A stretch of DNA of 64,000 nucleotides from Prinia subflava (taxonomy: Eukaryota > Chordata > Aves > Passeriformes > Cisticolidae): assembly GCF_021018805.1 (NCBI RefSeq), contig NC_086251.1:14489098-14553097 (forward strand), read 5' to 3'. Of this stretch, positions 27,492 through 42,400 are shown in pieces. Below the pieces are notes generated by a model. That model was not told the DNA's origin. It worked only from the letters and a program-made list of their open reading frames with translations, and made no database searches. Both the position numbers and the translations under genes were made by a program. Position 1 is the stretch's first letter. Each line of letters opens with the position of its first letter.

Positions 27492-30400
27492 GTTAGAGGG
27501 TGGGCGACTACTTGTTGAAACCAAGGGAATCAAAATTAATGGTTTGGATATTTGAAAATCTTCAAATAATTGCTTATTATTTATAATGCGATTGCAAATG
27601 GAAATGATAACGTCCTGATGTTGAAAGAGAGTAAGTTTATATGATGAATAATAAGAAATTACTTACATAAGGGTGATGAGACACTACAATACATTGCTCA
27701 GAGAAGAGTGGGTGCCCCATCCTTGGAGGTCTTCAAGGCCAGGTGGGATGGGGCTTTGAGAGACCTGGTCCAGTGGGGTTGGAATGAGATCATCTTTAAG
27801 GTCTCTTCCAACCCAAACTCTTCTAGGATTATTTTTCAAGAATGATGTACTTGTAAAGATAAAGAAAAGAAGTCTGAGCCTTCAGTTTGTATCTTCCTGA
27901 AACAGTTTCTTCTGGGCAACTTGTCTGCTTTTTGCAACAAAAGTAATCGGTTTGAATTGTGAAGTGCAAAAACTATGATTGCATAATAGTAAATTGTTCA
28001 AATTAAAATCTTTTCCTAAACAAACTTCATAGGAGCAAATACTAGCAAAATAAGTAAACGGATCACAATTTTTTAAAAGAAGGTTTAATCACGAAACTTA
28101 AATTTAGTAACAGGAAACTTTGTTTCTGCTTTTGCGCATTTTTCTGTAGACTGAAGACTTTTGTCATATTTTGATAGGGATCTTCACAGGGAAAATAGAA
28201 ATTAAAAAACAAAAAACACCTCCCTCCCCCAAGCCCAAACCTGTCATTCCACGTCAGGAATCTGTCTTTATGGAAAGTGTTTGTGGTTGATATAGGTGGA
28301 AGTTGTGGGATGGAAGGAGGGCAGGCAGGTAAAGATACGCAGGTGGGATCAGAACAAATACATTTCTAGAGTAGCCTGCTCTCATCCTGGCAGAGCTTAC
28401 CCACAGGGCGTTACTTGTGTGTGGTGGATGTAGGCACTGGGCTTCTTTGTGGTGCAGTAATTGTTCCCCTCCTTTATTGGTTGCTTAGGGGGCTGAGAAC
28501 ATGTCACACTAACAGATGTCACAGACGTTTTGATTTGGCTTCTCTAAAAGTGCAATAGATTTATTAATCTTGCTGTATAACTTGAGTTGAAGCTTTCATA
28601 CTGTTTCACTTTTGTGGGGCTGGTTAGATTCTCCAGGATGCTTTAATGCTAAGTTAGCAACTCCTGTCATTCTGAGAGTTCCATTCAGTGAAAGAACTGG
28701 AGCTTTAGAAAGAAAACGATCAGATTTTATTTTTGGCATGCCTTATTTTTTTTTCCACTCAGATTCACTTACATGTTTTAATGGAGGTGAGTGTGTCTAC
28801 AGAGAGCTGTGCGACTGCAGTCGATTTAATGCAACAGGACCAAGATGCCAGACAGGTGTGTAAAGAGAGAAATCTGACTGGGTTTCTGGGATTGCACTCG
28901 TGTTCCCACAGCTACAATGACTACTCTCTGCCTAAAGGTCCCCTTCATGCTGTAGCACTTTCTCCCTCCTCTCTTTTGTGTCCTTATATTTCACAGCATG
29001 TTGCATGCACTGCCCCAACTCAACTCCCGTCGTATCAAAAAGCCAGCGCTGTGTCTCAAGTGACTCTCCTTTTGTTAGTGTATAACACAGGTGCTGAAAG
29101 AGATCATATATGCAGGACATGGGGACAGTATAATTTCGAAACTTTTGATGGACTCTATTATTACTTTCCTGGGAAATCCACATATGCCCTTGTGAGACAC
29201 ACTGAATTAGATGAGCAGAGCTTTTCCATACAGGTAGGGAATGGTACTTCTACATTCTTTCGAACTGTTGTTGGACATACTAATGATGTATTAGTTTTAA
29301 GAGATTAAAAATAACTTGAGATGATAATAGGGTGTTGTAAAATGCAATCTGGATGTGATTTTAACATAATGTGGGCTACCAGTTACTATAGCATAGGGTA
29401 TAAACAGCTGGAGTAAGACTGATGTGTGTCCTTCCAAAGCCTGCTTTGTTCAGTCAAAGCTGTGAAAAGACCACTCCACGACCATGCCTGTGAAAACACT
29501 GCTCAGTTTTTTCCACGAGAGGGGAACTAAACTTCTTGTTCCCATGCTGTGTGCAGATTTGGGGATATTAGTTCTGTTACATATTTATTACCAAGAATTT
29601 GATTAAGACGTTGACTTTGTGATTTTATTTGGCAGGTGAATAATGATCCTGAATGTCATTCTTCTCCTTATTCCTGCAAAAGGTCCATTAGTTTATTCTT
29701 TTCTGGAGATGAATGGATAAAGATGAGCAGTGAAGTCACTTACAAAGGATTTGGGTAATTGCAGTCATTTTCTAATGCTGTAGTTACACTGGAGTTAATA
29801 TCATGGTACCATTTTGGTAACTGAGGTGTAAACTTATTCCTTGATAGGCTGAGAAATCATCCAGACCACAGCTGCAACAATGGCTTTCCGTTTACAGAGT
29901 AGTGTCTGAGAAAGGTGATTCCTAAATTAGTGGTAATAGAATTAAGTACAATCATTGGCATTCATGATTTTTGCTGTTTGTTATTTGCAAATTCATCTGG
30001 TTTAGCGGAGTTATTCAATATTTACACCAGTTGTATGAGGAAGGCATCAGCAAGTAATTTATTTTTAATAGTTACATTTTCTAATGTGATATTATTTTTG
30101 CTTCTGTATGTCATGCCAGAGTACAATTACCTTATGTTGGTGGAAACTTGCACATCCAGAAACTAGCTGGGTACTTCCTGGTCAGGCACCAATATGCCTT
30201 TACCCTGGCTTGGGATGGTAGATCAGCAGTGTACATCAAAATGGCACCTGAGTACCTGGGCAAAACCCATGGCCTGTGTGGAAACAATAATGCTATTCTG
30301 CAGGATGATCTGGAAACCAGTTATGGTGAGTATTTAAGATAGTTCCTGTTGTGTAATGTGGTGAGGTTTTTTTTGTTTTGTTTTGTTTTGTTTTTCTTGT

Positions 30401-33400
30401 GAAATGGATGTTACTTTGCTTAGCTTTCAGTTGTAATGCTGATTGAATTTAAGATGGGTGGCTTTTGAAATTGAAAATATGATGTGGAAATACTTCTGCT
30501 AAATGATATTTAGTGAAGAGGACCAATTTCAGTGTAGGTGGGGCTCTAGGGAGGAAGATCTTAAAGCTGTCTTACTCAATTACCTACAATGGTATTTGTA
30601 CTTCAGTTTGCTGGGACCTGAAAGGTAAAATCTGTTTTTAAATATTCACTGCCCTTCTAGAGATTTTTGCGGCCTAGGGAAGCCTGAGGTATTGCTGTTG
30701 GAAATAAATCAATAATTAGTAAATCAAATTAATGAAAACTGTCAAATCCTGTTTGATCTGTCATTTCATATGTGCCAACGCTTTCAGAAATAATCAGTGA
30801 TCTTTCAGTGTCAGCTTCAGACACTTCCAAAAGGCATGTTTCAGTAAATTTGAGTGAAGACATCTATAAAATGGGTAAGAAAAAAAAAAAAAACAGGAGG
30901 AAAAATCAAGTCCCTTGAAAAGTATCTCAAGTGAGGCCATAAAAACTTTGGGAAATCATTACTTTGGGCTGTTTAACTGTTGGCTCCTCCTCTTGAACTT
31001 GAAGATGTTTCTGTAGAGCATTGCTTCAAAGCTCAGAGTGGATGTGGTTTCCTCTGTTGTTCGTGCATTCCACTCAGGTTCAGAAAGCACTGTTAACAGT
31101 CATTACCCTCACTAATACTTTGCTCACTAAATCAAGTTGTTTATACTAATATCAAGATCAAGGGGTCATTTCCCCAGAGACTTTTCCCTCTCACCTTTCT
31201 CAGTGTCTCCATCCCTTAAAGCTGCATTTGCAGCACAAGTGGATTCACTGTGCATGAGCTTTATCCACTTGGCTTGGGGAGAAGTAAAGATGGGGCAAGA
31301 TATGCATTTGTGGGTAATCCAAGAAGTAATCAATATCACATGTCCCAGGTGGATAATAATAATGATGGATTAGTTGATTTAACCCTAGTATGGACGTTTC
31401 TACTTCTATTAGTCACACCTGTATTTGGTTAGTGCAGACAAATCATTGCAGCGACCCAGGCATGCCTCATCTTTCTTGGGTTTAGACTCCCTTTTGGGAG
31501 ACTTTTATAAAATAGCAGCATAAAATGTTATTTATTAGTTTATTTAAGCTTTTAGTTAAAGCTTTCTTTCCTTTATTCCATTGATGGACTAAGGCAGACA
31601 CAGTCCTTCTCCCTTAAATCCCTTCCTTGCCAAATTGCTTGAGTAAGCTGCTTTCTGCCATCCAAAAGCCAACTTGTGTAGTTCCTTCCAAAAGTATTTT
31701 TTTGTTTTGTGAAAGGACCAGATTGATTTCAGCTGATTCACTTAGTAGTAGGAAAAGGGTTAGGTGTTCTCTTCTTGGTGTGCTTTGGTTTTTGAAATGT
31801 TTCCCTGGGAAATCCTATGGAAACACTTGTTCTTCCAAGTCACTGTGTGACTCTGTGTGTGTGTCTTGTCTAGGGAAACTGACAGATGATGTAACAGAAT
31901 TCGTAGAGAGCTGGCAGGAAAATCCTCCACACGGAACACGCGATTGGGATAAATCTCTTCTCAATGAACCACCGTGCCTGGCACAAAGCCGTGAATCTCT
32001 GCAGGTTTGCATCAACACAAAAGGATCATTGCTGTAGCTGGTGATTCTAATGGAGCAAGAATTTGACTAAATTTTGGTTTTCAAATAATAACTTGATAAC
32101 GTTTAATGCTTTGAAGGAGACTGGAAATATTTGCATCTTTTTTTGGGAGAGAGTAATTAAAATGCTTGCTGCAACAAATCTTCCCTTGTCCTCTCATCAC
32201 CCCACTGCCCCCTTCCTCCCTTTTGTTCTGTATCTAATGCTTGATCTTTTCAAATATTATACTGTCTGCATAGCAGCCAATAGAAGTGTTTGACTATGAA
32301 GCTGAATGAGAGACAAGATGTAAAATATGGGATTCTTCTAGAACTTATCCATAGGAAGGATAGAAAGAAGCAAGGAAACAAAACTAGAGTCAGAGCACTG
32401 TTCACTTGCCAGTGTTTAAAAAGAAGGTTATTGTTGCTTTTTTCCATGACTTTGAAGTAATTTTACCTTTTAATTAGTATTTTCAGGATATAACCCTTAA
32501 ATTAAAGTGCTTTAAAAATAAAGCTGATGCCAGGTATGGTTTATTTCTCTTGCTTTTTACTGTGTAATTTAATTAAAATGAAAGCTTTCTTCAGGTTGTT
32601 CTGGCTTAGTTGCAAAATTATCTGTGCCCTTTTTGGGGACGGGCTATATTTTACTACCATGGGTATGACCTTGGATAAAAGATTCAGTGTTATGGAAACT
32701 CTGACATGGAGAGCAACGTGTTACTAAACACTGCTTTGGTTTGGTGAGAAGATAGTGATTCCTAGACAAAGACAGATGTCTATTATGATTTTCCACAGCA
32801 TTCTATTTTATTCTGCTGATGTTTATTTTTGAAAGCCTCATTACAACAGCTGTCTATTTCATTTCAGAGGGCATATGCTCTGTGTAATATCCTGTTACAT
32901 CCCCCATTTAAACAATGTCACGAGTATGTGAGTCCTCTTTCTTTTATGGCAAGCTGCACAAATGATCTCTGCATGTAAGTGAATGCTTTTGGCTAATTCC
33001 AAAGCTATTATGAAAAAACCCATGGTCTCTCTATCATAAGAATGAATTATAAGTGTTAAATGAACTGATTGATTTGTGGCTCTCTCTGCATGTAAGTTTT
33101 TATTTAACATTGTTTCGTTATCTTGCTTTTCACACTTGTTCTAGTTTTACTGCTGTGGAATGCTGTCAAGTTCTTCCTGCTTTCTTTGGTACAAGAATGA
33201 CCAAAGTCAGGCCCAGATATTTTCCAGTTGTGTTAGTCTATCTCCCTTGAATATGTCACTTGAATATGTCCCTTGAATATGTTTTGATTCTGAGTGTGCA
33301 ACATCCTTAAATGATTCTGCCACTCTAAAGCCTTCTTGCTATAATGAAAAGTTATAGTGGATGGGTCAGTTGGGCTTCTGCAAACTATATGGTAATCCAT

Positions 33401-36400
33401 TGAAAAAATGAATTTGATAATCATTTGAACGTATGTTAACATTTCATAACTTGCTGTACTCCTGGCCTGAGAAGTTTTGACTAGTTAAATTTTTTAAAAA
33501 ATAAAGAAGCTCAGGAGATGATTTCTATTTCTTGTACCCTAGTGGCTCACTTATAGAAATTTTACACTTGCTTCTTGTGAGTTTTCTGCAAGTTGTTACT
33601 TCTTCTGTAAAAATCAAGACTTTTGTTGAGGTCTCCTTATACTGCTGTATTTCTGGCTTTTGTGGATTTATTCAGAAAAATAGTGTCAGGTCTCAAATGT
33701 ATTGATACTTATATTGATGACCTCTCTTCAAGGGTGGCAGAAAGTTTTCATCCTTTTAAGACTTTTAACCCAGTCCAACAGCACAGTACCTTACAACATT
33801 GTTAAAGTAGCTTCAAACACCACGGGTGCATGCAATGCAGGAGCATTCATGTGGTAATGAGTGTGTGTTTGCATGGAGGTACAACATAATATGTCACTTT
33901 TTATTTGTAAGGTCAGCAGCTGATGATGCAACGTGGTGTCGAGCACTCACTGAGTATGCCAGAGCGTGTGCCCAGGCAGGAAAGCCACTTCATGGATGGC
34001 GTGTGCACTTCCAGCAGTGTGGTAATGCCTTTGCTCTTGTACTTGGAAATGCTCCATGGCCCTTGTATTTTGAAAAGGGTGCCCTTCGTAGTTTTCTTTG
34101 CCTTTCTCCAATTTTGTACTCCTGTAATTCGTAATGAAGCTGTTAAGTCAGTCAAACTCACTTCAAGGCTGCATAAATGCAATGAATTTTCTCTTTAATG
34201 TGTGCAATTTATACTGATTTTTTTTAAAGCACTAAGCTTATTACAATGTAATTCTTTAAGATTATTAACAATCTTTATTTTTACAGAGCTACTCTTTCAC
34301 ATATTGTCAAAGTCTTCATGGCTTTGTGATAAATGAAATGTGTGTCATGAGTGTCAAAAATAAATTTAAATTGCTTTTGCATAAGACTTCTTCTTACAAG
34401 TCAGATAATGTAAGTTTGAAAGAGGTTATCTAATTTGTTCATCTACATGGAACACAGGACCAAAACTCTTTTGTCATCTATGACAGAAGATTTCCACTGT
34501 GGTTCCAAAAAATCTCTGTTAATGGGTGTCCTGCCTGCTTCTGATGATGGTCTGAATCTAAAAAGCTCTGCTGTGCAAAAGTGTAATTCAAGATTATTCC
34601 TTCTTAATGCACCTTTAATGGAGAGGATGTGAATATGTAAATATGTATCAATTCTCTATCTGTTAGGAAGGCCATTGTTTTACACAATGTTTATCTAGAG
34701 AACAGCTACTGAACTGACATGCCAGAAGATACATACCTGAAAGAACTGTGTGCATTCCCTGTGGCAGTAGCTCTACACTTTTTCATTTCTCTGTTTCTGT
34801 ATTTCAGTCATTACCTGTGCTGAACCCTTGACCTACAGTGAATGTATCGACTGCTGCCCTGTTTCATGTCACCAGCAATCACAGTGCATTGGCAGTGAGC
34901 TTCACTGCATTGATGGCTGCTACTGCCCAGATGGTGAGTTTGGCTTCTCAGACACATACCTGATTCCATGCAGCATTCACATTGTTCCTCCCCACGTTTA
35001 CATCCTCCTCTGACCTGACTAGATTAAAAGCAGGAGCTCTTTATAAACTGAGTGGGTATCCGACCTACTCACAACAGTGTGGGTAGCTGACCTTGTTTTC
35101 CTTACTGACAAGAGCCTTTTCTTCCCCATAAAAAGTAGGAATAGGTTTCAGCTCAGATCCACATTCTAGCTGTAGAGCTGTACAATTTCAGTGAAAAACA
35201 GGGTTTGCTTTGTTAGTATAGAACAGAAATCCTACTGATTGTGGTGGTTGCTGATTGGTTTTTGTTGGTATGGGGAGGATTATTTTGGTTTCTTGGGGTT
35301 TTTTGGTTTAATTTCTTTTCCTGGTTAGGGTGCTTTAGTAAAGCTCAAAACCGTGACATAAATAAAACTCATTCCTGTGGCCAGAAACAGGTTTTGATAC
35401 TGAGGTTTAGAGACTGTTGTATGATTCTGGAAAGTGAGGTATTTAGAAGTGTGGTCTGTAGCAAAACTTTGCCCTCATCCCCAAAATAGATAGATAGCCA
35501 GTTTTCTCCGAGTTATTGGCTTCTGTTGACTACAGAATTCTATTTACAAGAGGAAAAAGAAAGTTATAATACCATGGATCTTCAACCTCTTAAATGTGCC
35601 CTGATTATTTATAAATTTAATCATATTTGTCATAAATTATGTATTTTATGGTTTGGTTAACCTTTTTGTCTGGTCCTCTGGTCAGAATAGGATAATAACA
35701 ATTACAGTAATAAAGGAAAAAAGGCAGAAAAAATCAGTAAAATGAGGACCATAGAGGAAAAGATTTGTAAATGTGTTTAAAAAAATAAGCCAAAAGTACT
35801 CAAAGCGGTCTGGCCTGTATGTTTGGGTTTGTTATTTTATGTGTATATGGTTGCCTCTACATCTCACCCAGTAATTAAATATTTATTATTTGTACTATGT
35901 TTACTGTATCTCAAGAAATTTAGTCATTTGATCCCTGAAATATAATTTATTTAGTTAATATAATTCAAATACAGTTATTTTGGTGAAAATGAGTAACAAA
36001 CTGTCTAAAGATTTATTATACATGAATGACCATTGGTGTTTTTGATTATAACTGTTCGTGCTCTGTCAGCCCTTGTCATGGATATTTCGCTTTTTTCTTG
36101 TTATTTTATTTTTTCTAGGGCTAATTTATGAAAATGAGTTGTGTGTCAAGCCTACAGACTGTCCTTGTGACTACCATGGAAGTTCCTTTGAAATGGGCTC
36201 AGTGGTTTATGAGGAATGTAATAACTGGTGAGTACTTTTTCTTATTACATTGTGAACCAAATCGTTTAATGATCATAAGAAACAGCTTATTCAAGGCCTT
36301 TGTCAATTAGAAATTGGATAAACTTGGTAAGTACTCACTATTTCTACATAAAAAATTGTTCTGGGTATGTTTTGCAATTAAGGAAAATATAAGCTATTGA

Positions 36401-39400
36401 GTTATTAATGTGGAAGAAGAGAAAATGACAAATATTGCAGATAATATTGTAATATTTAGTACTGTTTTTCCCTTTGAACTCTCCCTTAAAAATAAAAAGA
36501 ATTCAGATCTTAACAGGAGAACTATGCTGACTTTGTGTCCTGTTTGTGTTGTCTCACTTGGACATAAAGGGCCATTAAGCTGCTGTTTGGGAATTTCTAA
36601 GTTAATTCTATAAATCGGAAAGAAAAATTTGTAGGAAGAGTGCTTTTTATTGGATCACCTTAACTGAAGAAAATGGATGAGATTGCAGATGTGCAATTTC
36701 CCCACCACCCCCCAACAATTCTTATCTTTAAAGTCATAAGATTCAAATTGCTTCTGTTTATTCTTCTCAATAATGTTGTTAGTCCTTCACTTTTCTAATG
36801 GTTATGAAACAGCTAATAAGAAACTGTAGTGACACTGGAGGCATGGATGAAATTTCACATGACCATGTCCTCATGACAAGCTTCCAGCCATTCTAAAGAC
36901 AGTGGTAAGTCTATTATTCCCTTTTGTAAGACTCAAGACACTTGGTGTTCATTCCAAGTGATAAGGAATCCAGGAAGAACAACTGAGGGACAGCTGTGTA
37001 TAGTTCACAGAATAAAAGTACGAAAACTCTTTGTTTTGATTTCAGCACCTGCATTGGAGGAAGGTGGATCTGTACAAATTTTACATGTCCAGGTATGTGA
37101 GAGTCTTGAATACTTAACTGATAGCTCAATTCTTACTTCAGTAAATATTACTTCTAGAGGTTAATGTGATGTTTCATTATGTAACTTGCATTTTTATTTC
37201 AATCTACACACTCAGTAGATTAAATATTAAAATGACCTGGCTTATCAGTTAAATGTGTTAATGTTTCTGGAAATCAGTTTTGAGAGCCACAAATACCCAT
37301 AATATAAGGATGACAGATATTATTGCCTCCTTCTGGGGGAGGAGCTGTTCAGGTGTCCTGGCCTGGCATCAAGTAGGAGCTCCATAACAAAAGCAAGGAA
37401 AAGTTTCAGTTCCTAAACATGTTCCTAATACCTGGTTGTAATACAAATGCAATTTATAAGTTACAGAATGTATCAGAGTGTATGAACTCTACAGCAGTAG
37501 TAACTGTGGCTAGTACACTGTCTTTACTACATATTCATTATTTGCATTATTTGTTTTCCAGCTGAATGCTCAGTTTCAGGAGACACTCACTTCATGACCT
37601 TTGATGGGCGCAAATACACTTTCCAAGCCACCTGCCAGTACATCCTGGCAAAGAGCCGCATGTCTGGAGTGTTCACCGTATCCCTGCAAAATGCTCCTTG
37701 TGGACAGGTGGGACTTGCAGCCTGCTTGTAACATTTATATCCTGAGTGGTCTGTTAATTGAGGGAGAAAAAAGCATTTAAGAAGAAAAGCAAGCTACCTG
37801 GGCATGTGTATAGCTGATGCTAAGGGTGCTATGAAAGGTGATTCCAAGGGTGGTCCTATTTTATATTTGAAAGTTTCTGATGCTGTGCACAGGCATCATC
37901 AAATACTTTGTCTGCCTGATATCCAAGACCCGTTCTTTCCTTTATTTTGTATGTGCATTTCTGAGCATGTACTACAAAACTGTGTGTGAGGTATGGAACA
38001 CTGGTAAGGTTTTTGACTACAGAGTTTCAGTTTTTTCACAGTCTTGATAGGGCTTGTGGTTTTTAGGAAGTTATGTTGAATAGAACAGATCCTAAAAATA
38101 CATACTTGGTATGGGAAGTGCAGGTAACTGAGCTTAGCTGTTTTCTGGAATCAGGCTTTTCTCACTTAGTTCTACATGTGCATTTAAGGGCAGGATTTGC
38201 CCCACATTTATACTGAAGTCATGATTACCAAGCTGCTGGACTCTCAATTGGAAAAAGAGTTTGTATCTTGGCCAGAATTATGTTCTGTCTCCAATGGCCT
38301 TCTGTAATAATTTTTATTTAGAAGCAGCTGTACCGACAGTTGGAGTGTATATAGCCTTAAATATGACTTTGCTTTAATTCTAGACCATCTACATATATGT
38401 TAGGCCCACATTATTATATAATTCACATAAAATCAGATTTGGCACCATTGCTTTGTACTTCTGTGGAGGTAACTACATTAGATTTCTTTTGTGCTCTAAA
38501 TAAATGTATGATTCCGTAAGTCCTTTTACATTAATGATTGCAGTCACTCTTCTCTGAAGTTTCTATTGTTCATGCACTTGAGATTTCCTTGGGGAAATGA
38601 AATGGTTATATAAGTTGAGATGCTATGCTTTCTAAAGGCATATTTCAGTAGTCGTTTTCTATTTCTGCATTTTAGCCTACTTCTCTGGACGACGGAAAAG
38701 ACTTAAGTAGAAAGTTAGAATAAAGTTGTGGTAACAAGTTTATTATAATAGAAATTATTTATTTGCAATGCAGGTAAGAGGTAGGAGACTGAGTGCAGGG
38801 AGTCCCCTCATCTCAGTGGTAGAATTTGAGATGTAAGGAAAATGGCTTAACTGGATAGAGACCAAATGTATTTTGAAATGTGATGATCCACAAATAAATG
38901 TCTCTTCCATGGTTCCTAGGAGAACTGTATCAGGATACCAAGTGAGATATGTGACAGGGCCTAGAAGTTACCACTTTTCAAAAAGTGGATTTCTGGGTAG
39001 CAAGTAAAATTGCTGTACAACACTTTACAGTCTTTAGCTCTTTGAGACAGAAGTATTTCAGTGAGGGCTGACAAGGACATGCACATTTGAAAAACTTCTA
39101 ACTTTTAACCTGTGTGCATTGTTCTTGAGTATTTCTGCTAGTATTTCCAGTTTATAGGAAGATTGAGGCTGTTTCAAGATATATTTGGTTGTGTCAATTC
39201 TTCACTTCAAGTGCATATTTTAGTTAGCTTGGTTTTATTTTAGCAAGCTGGGCTGGCTTCATTCTGTGCTAATCTTGGAATCCTGAGGAGCTGATTAAGT
39301 TAGTATCATCTCAATAAAAGAAAGAATAGCTGTGAAGCAGAACATAAGCATATGCATGCATCTGTTCAGTCAATGTCATAATCTTAGAATTTTGCAGAGT

Positions 39401-42400
39401 CCAAGAAGCTTGAGAGAGGTGATTGTGTATAGTATAGCTGTACTATATCATGGAAGAAAAGAAAAGGAAATCCCCAGAGAAACTGTCTAGGCAGCTTTTT
39501 TATCAAAGGAGTGTTGAGGCCAAAGTGACTTCCTGCAGAAGCTCACAGGAAGGTACCTTGCTGCCTGGCCTGTTGAAAAGCCCCTCAATAGAGCAAATAC
39601 CTGCTGTGGTAATGGGGAGAGTATGTATGTGTGTCTCATTCCCTTGTGTTAGGAACACTTCTCTTTGTGTACAAAATAGACAGAATTGTGCTTTTTGGTT
39701 TAAGTTGTTGTGGATAATTTTTCGCTGGGGAAAGAGTTAACCAAACTAGTTGGCTTTCTGCTGCACTGGTGAGACTGCAAAATGCTTTACAGTAACTCTT
39801 GCATTCTCCTTCAGCCTGACTTAGTAACTTTACTGAGTGTATCTCTGTGTCCAGGTGGTTTGTAGGTGAAAAAAGCCCAGATTCTCTTGGCTTTTACTGC
39901 ATGTTGGGCTTCATACTTCACCTAGCCTTTAACAAAGGTAACCTGATCAGTCCCTAACAAGTATAGATTTTACAGAGGTCTGAGTAAAGCATTCTGGATG
40001 TTAACAATCAGGTGAGTAATCAGAGGATTATGGGATATGTCCCAGGGCTACGAGCTGCTAGTTTAATTATCAGTGTGCAGGTGGTAAGAGGGCAGTGAGA
40101 ACATTTTTTGTAGTATAATGCAAGAATGTGGGGCTTCAGTGCAGCTATTCAAGTGTCTAATTATCAACCAGCTGGTACCACTTGGCAGAATATCTGCTTT
40201 TCAGTTCCCCAGGCACCCTCCATTATCTGTTTTTTCCCATTTATTAAAATTAATGAATTGAAATGGGAAGCTAAAAGATTTGTAATGTGGAATCTCATAT
40301 TTCATGATGGTTTGAGATTTTACGTGCTTCTTTAAAAAAGCCTTATCACTCCCATCGCATTCAAGCAGACTGGAAAATGTGGAAAGAAAATACTTGGGGA
40401 GATTTTAGCTTTCTGAATCACAAAGAATCCAGTCATCCTGAGCCTTAGAGTTGGTGACATAAACACTCATCAGGCAACAGGTTATTTCAAAACGATGTGA
40501 AATTTTGTTTAAGCACTTTCTGGAAGGAGAATCAGTCAAGTGATCAGCACAGCTTAACCTTATCTGAGTTTCAGGTGACAGCCTCACTGGCTTTGTAGTT
40601 TGTATGATGAGAAGGTCTTCTGAACATAGATTTTTTTTTTTTTTTTAAGTGTCTAGTGAGAGAAATGGCCATTCCTGTGAAAACACCTGCCAAAAGCTGG
40701 CAGGGGCAGTGCTGTGAAAGAAATAGTCTATTGGAACAGAGAACAATTGTCAGGCAGAGTTTCTCCTTCAGTTTAAGCCTGAAGGAATAATAAAACTTTT
40801 GTTGATACTGTGTAGTAATGTATATACTATGGAGAGTTGTTTTCTTGGTTCTCTCCTGCTCTTCATGCCACCTGCCATTTTTTTATTTTCAGCTTTTTAG
40901 AAGACCAACAATATTGCCAATTTGTAGCTGTTGTTGCTGAATCAAATGCACAGAAACCTAATTTCGTAGTAAAGAGGCCAGACAGCAAGATAAGTTACAA
41001 CTGCATGGCTTCACAAGGCACATGTCTATCTTCACTGTCACTCCAGGAGAGCTGGCTGAGCTGATGAAATATCTCCAGTTATTTTTATAATTTCCTATTT
41101 TCAAGTTTTATTTTATCATTTTACGTGCTGGTGAAAGATCACTGTTGCATTATTATCTAGAGAGAGGGAAATTAATCTTTACACACCACTTTGTGTTCTT
41201 GTGTCCGTGGTATTTGAAGAGCTGACAGATGATGTGCTCTGCTGCTAATTCAGCATCTCTCAGAACCACAAAGTACTGTCCAGAGATCCTTGTAGCTCTA
41301 GGAATGGTTTTCAACAAGCAGGGCAACTTTTGCTCTGTATTAGACAAGTCCCAGTGAAAGTCAGAGAGAGTTGAACTACAGTTCCAGATCCAATCAATGT
41401 GGAATTTTCTGCAGGGAGACCTAGTCTGCTCTTTAACCAAGTGATTTCAGAAATGTCTGTTTAAGTTTTGGTATATAAGACTGTTTTGAATTTGTGTTCA
41501 AAATGGTGTTGAAAAGAGATACTTTTTTGTTGTGACATTGAGATGTCGAAGATGCATAATCGAGATAAGAGTAAAATGAACAAATATTGTGACAAGAGCA
41601 GACCCAATTTTTGTCATTGTTCTAGAATAGCTGTTAAACAGTTAGGTCTTGCAGTGTTGGAGGCTGAACAGAAGAAACTGGAGTTGGGTGCTCCCCCCTT
41701 TCATCTGTAGATGGCAGGGAATGGACAGCCTCTTAACTTCATCCAGCCATAGTAAACTAGGTAAAGTAAGTTGGTGTCTCAAGCCATGATAAAAGAGATT
41801 TGGGTGCAGTAGGAGTATCAGAAACCTAATTTCCTTCTAGGTCAGTGAGAGAGTAAAACGTAGACTGGGATTCTTGTCTTTTAGCATGTGTCATGGTCAG
41901 TGCTGACATGAGGAAGTTCAAGTAATCTCTTGATCCACCCCTGTGCCTGATTCTCTTTGATAGAGCATTTAAAAAAAATTAAATAGTGATCAAATTAATC
42001 CTGTTCAGAAAAATCTGATAATCTACTGTAATTAATATACATGCTTTAACAAGCCTTCTTTCCATATTGACATTGGAAGCCAAAGTACCTGTAGTTACTC
42101 TAGAAAGTAGAAATCCTGTCCTGAAAATTTTGCTTGTAGCTGACTTCTGTTAATCACCTCTCTGACTTGTTTCCTTGTTACTTAATAGAGGTGTATTTGT
42201 TGTAGAATTTCAGTTAATTAGCTGCTTTTGATACTGTTGACAATTAAGTTTCACTGAAGAGTGTGAGTGTAAAAAAACTACATAGGATTGGTCTAGGATA
42301 TTTTTTTAAACAATGTTTCATCCAGACTGCAATGCAGTATTCCTACTCACATGTTTTTCTATGTGACATTTTGACTTGGAGAAGTGAAATGCAAATAAGA

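Larger units (their letters stand above)
21101..28762 (+). other. OTOG intron 4 (7.7 kb)
   Basis: Long AT-rich intron with T-rich simple sequence near 22450-22503, a local direct repeat near 23952-24030, an AT palindromic tract near 24561-24606, a 40-base T run, and a CR1 fragment. No additional conserved exon was recognised, but a missing leader exon could hide here. Confidence 0.5.

Noticed and set aside
27310..27555. ORF with a poly-phenylalanine run
   Set aside because: Product of the 40-base T run; not a protein.
28733..29308. 191-codon ORF covering OTOG exon 6
   Set aside because: It reads through the exon 5 donor and the following intron in other frames; only 29079-29233 carries conserved VWD sequence with splice sites.
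39450..39740. 96-codon ORF in OTOG intron 15
   Set aside because: No recognisable domain, no splice-site or homology support; a chance intronic frame.
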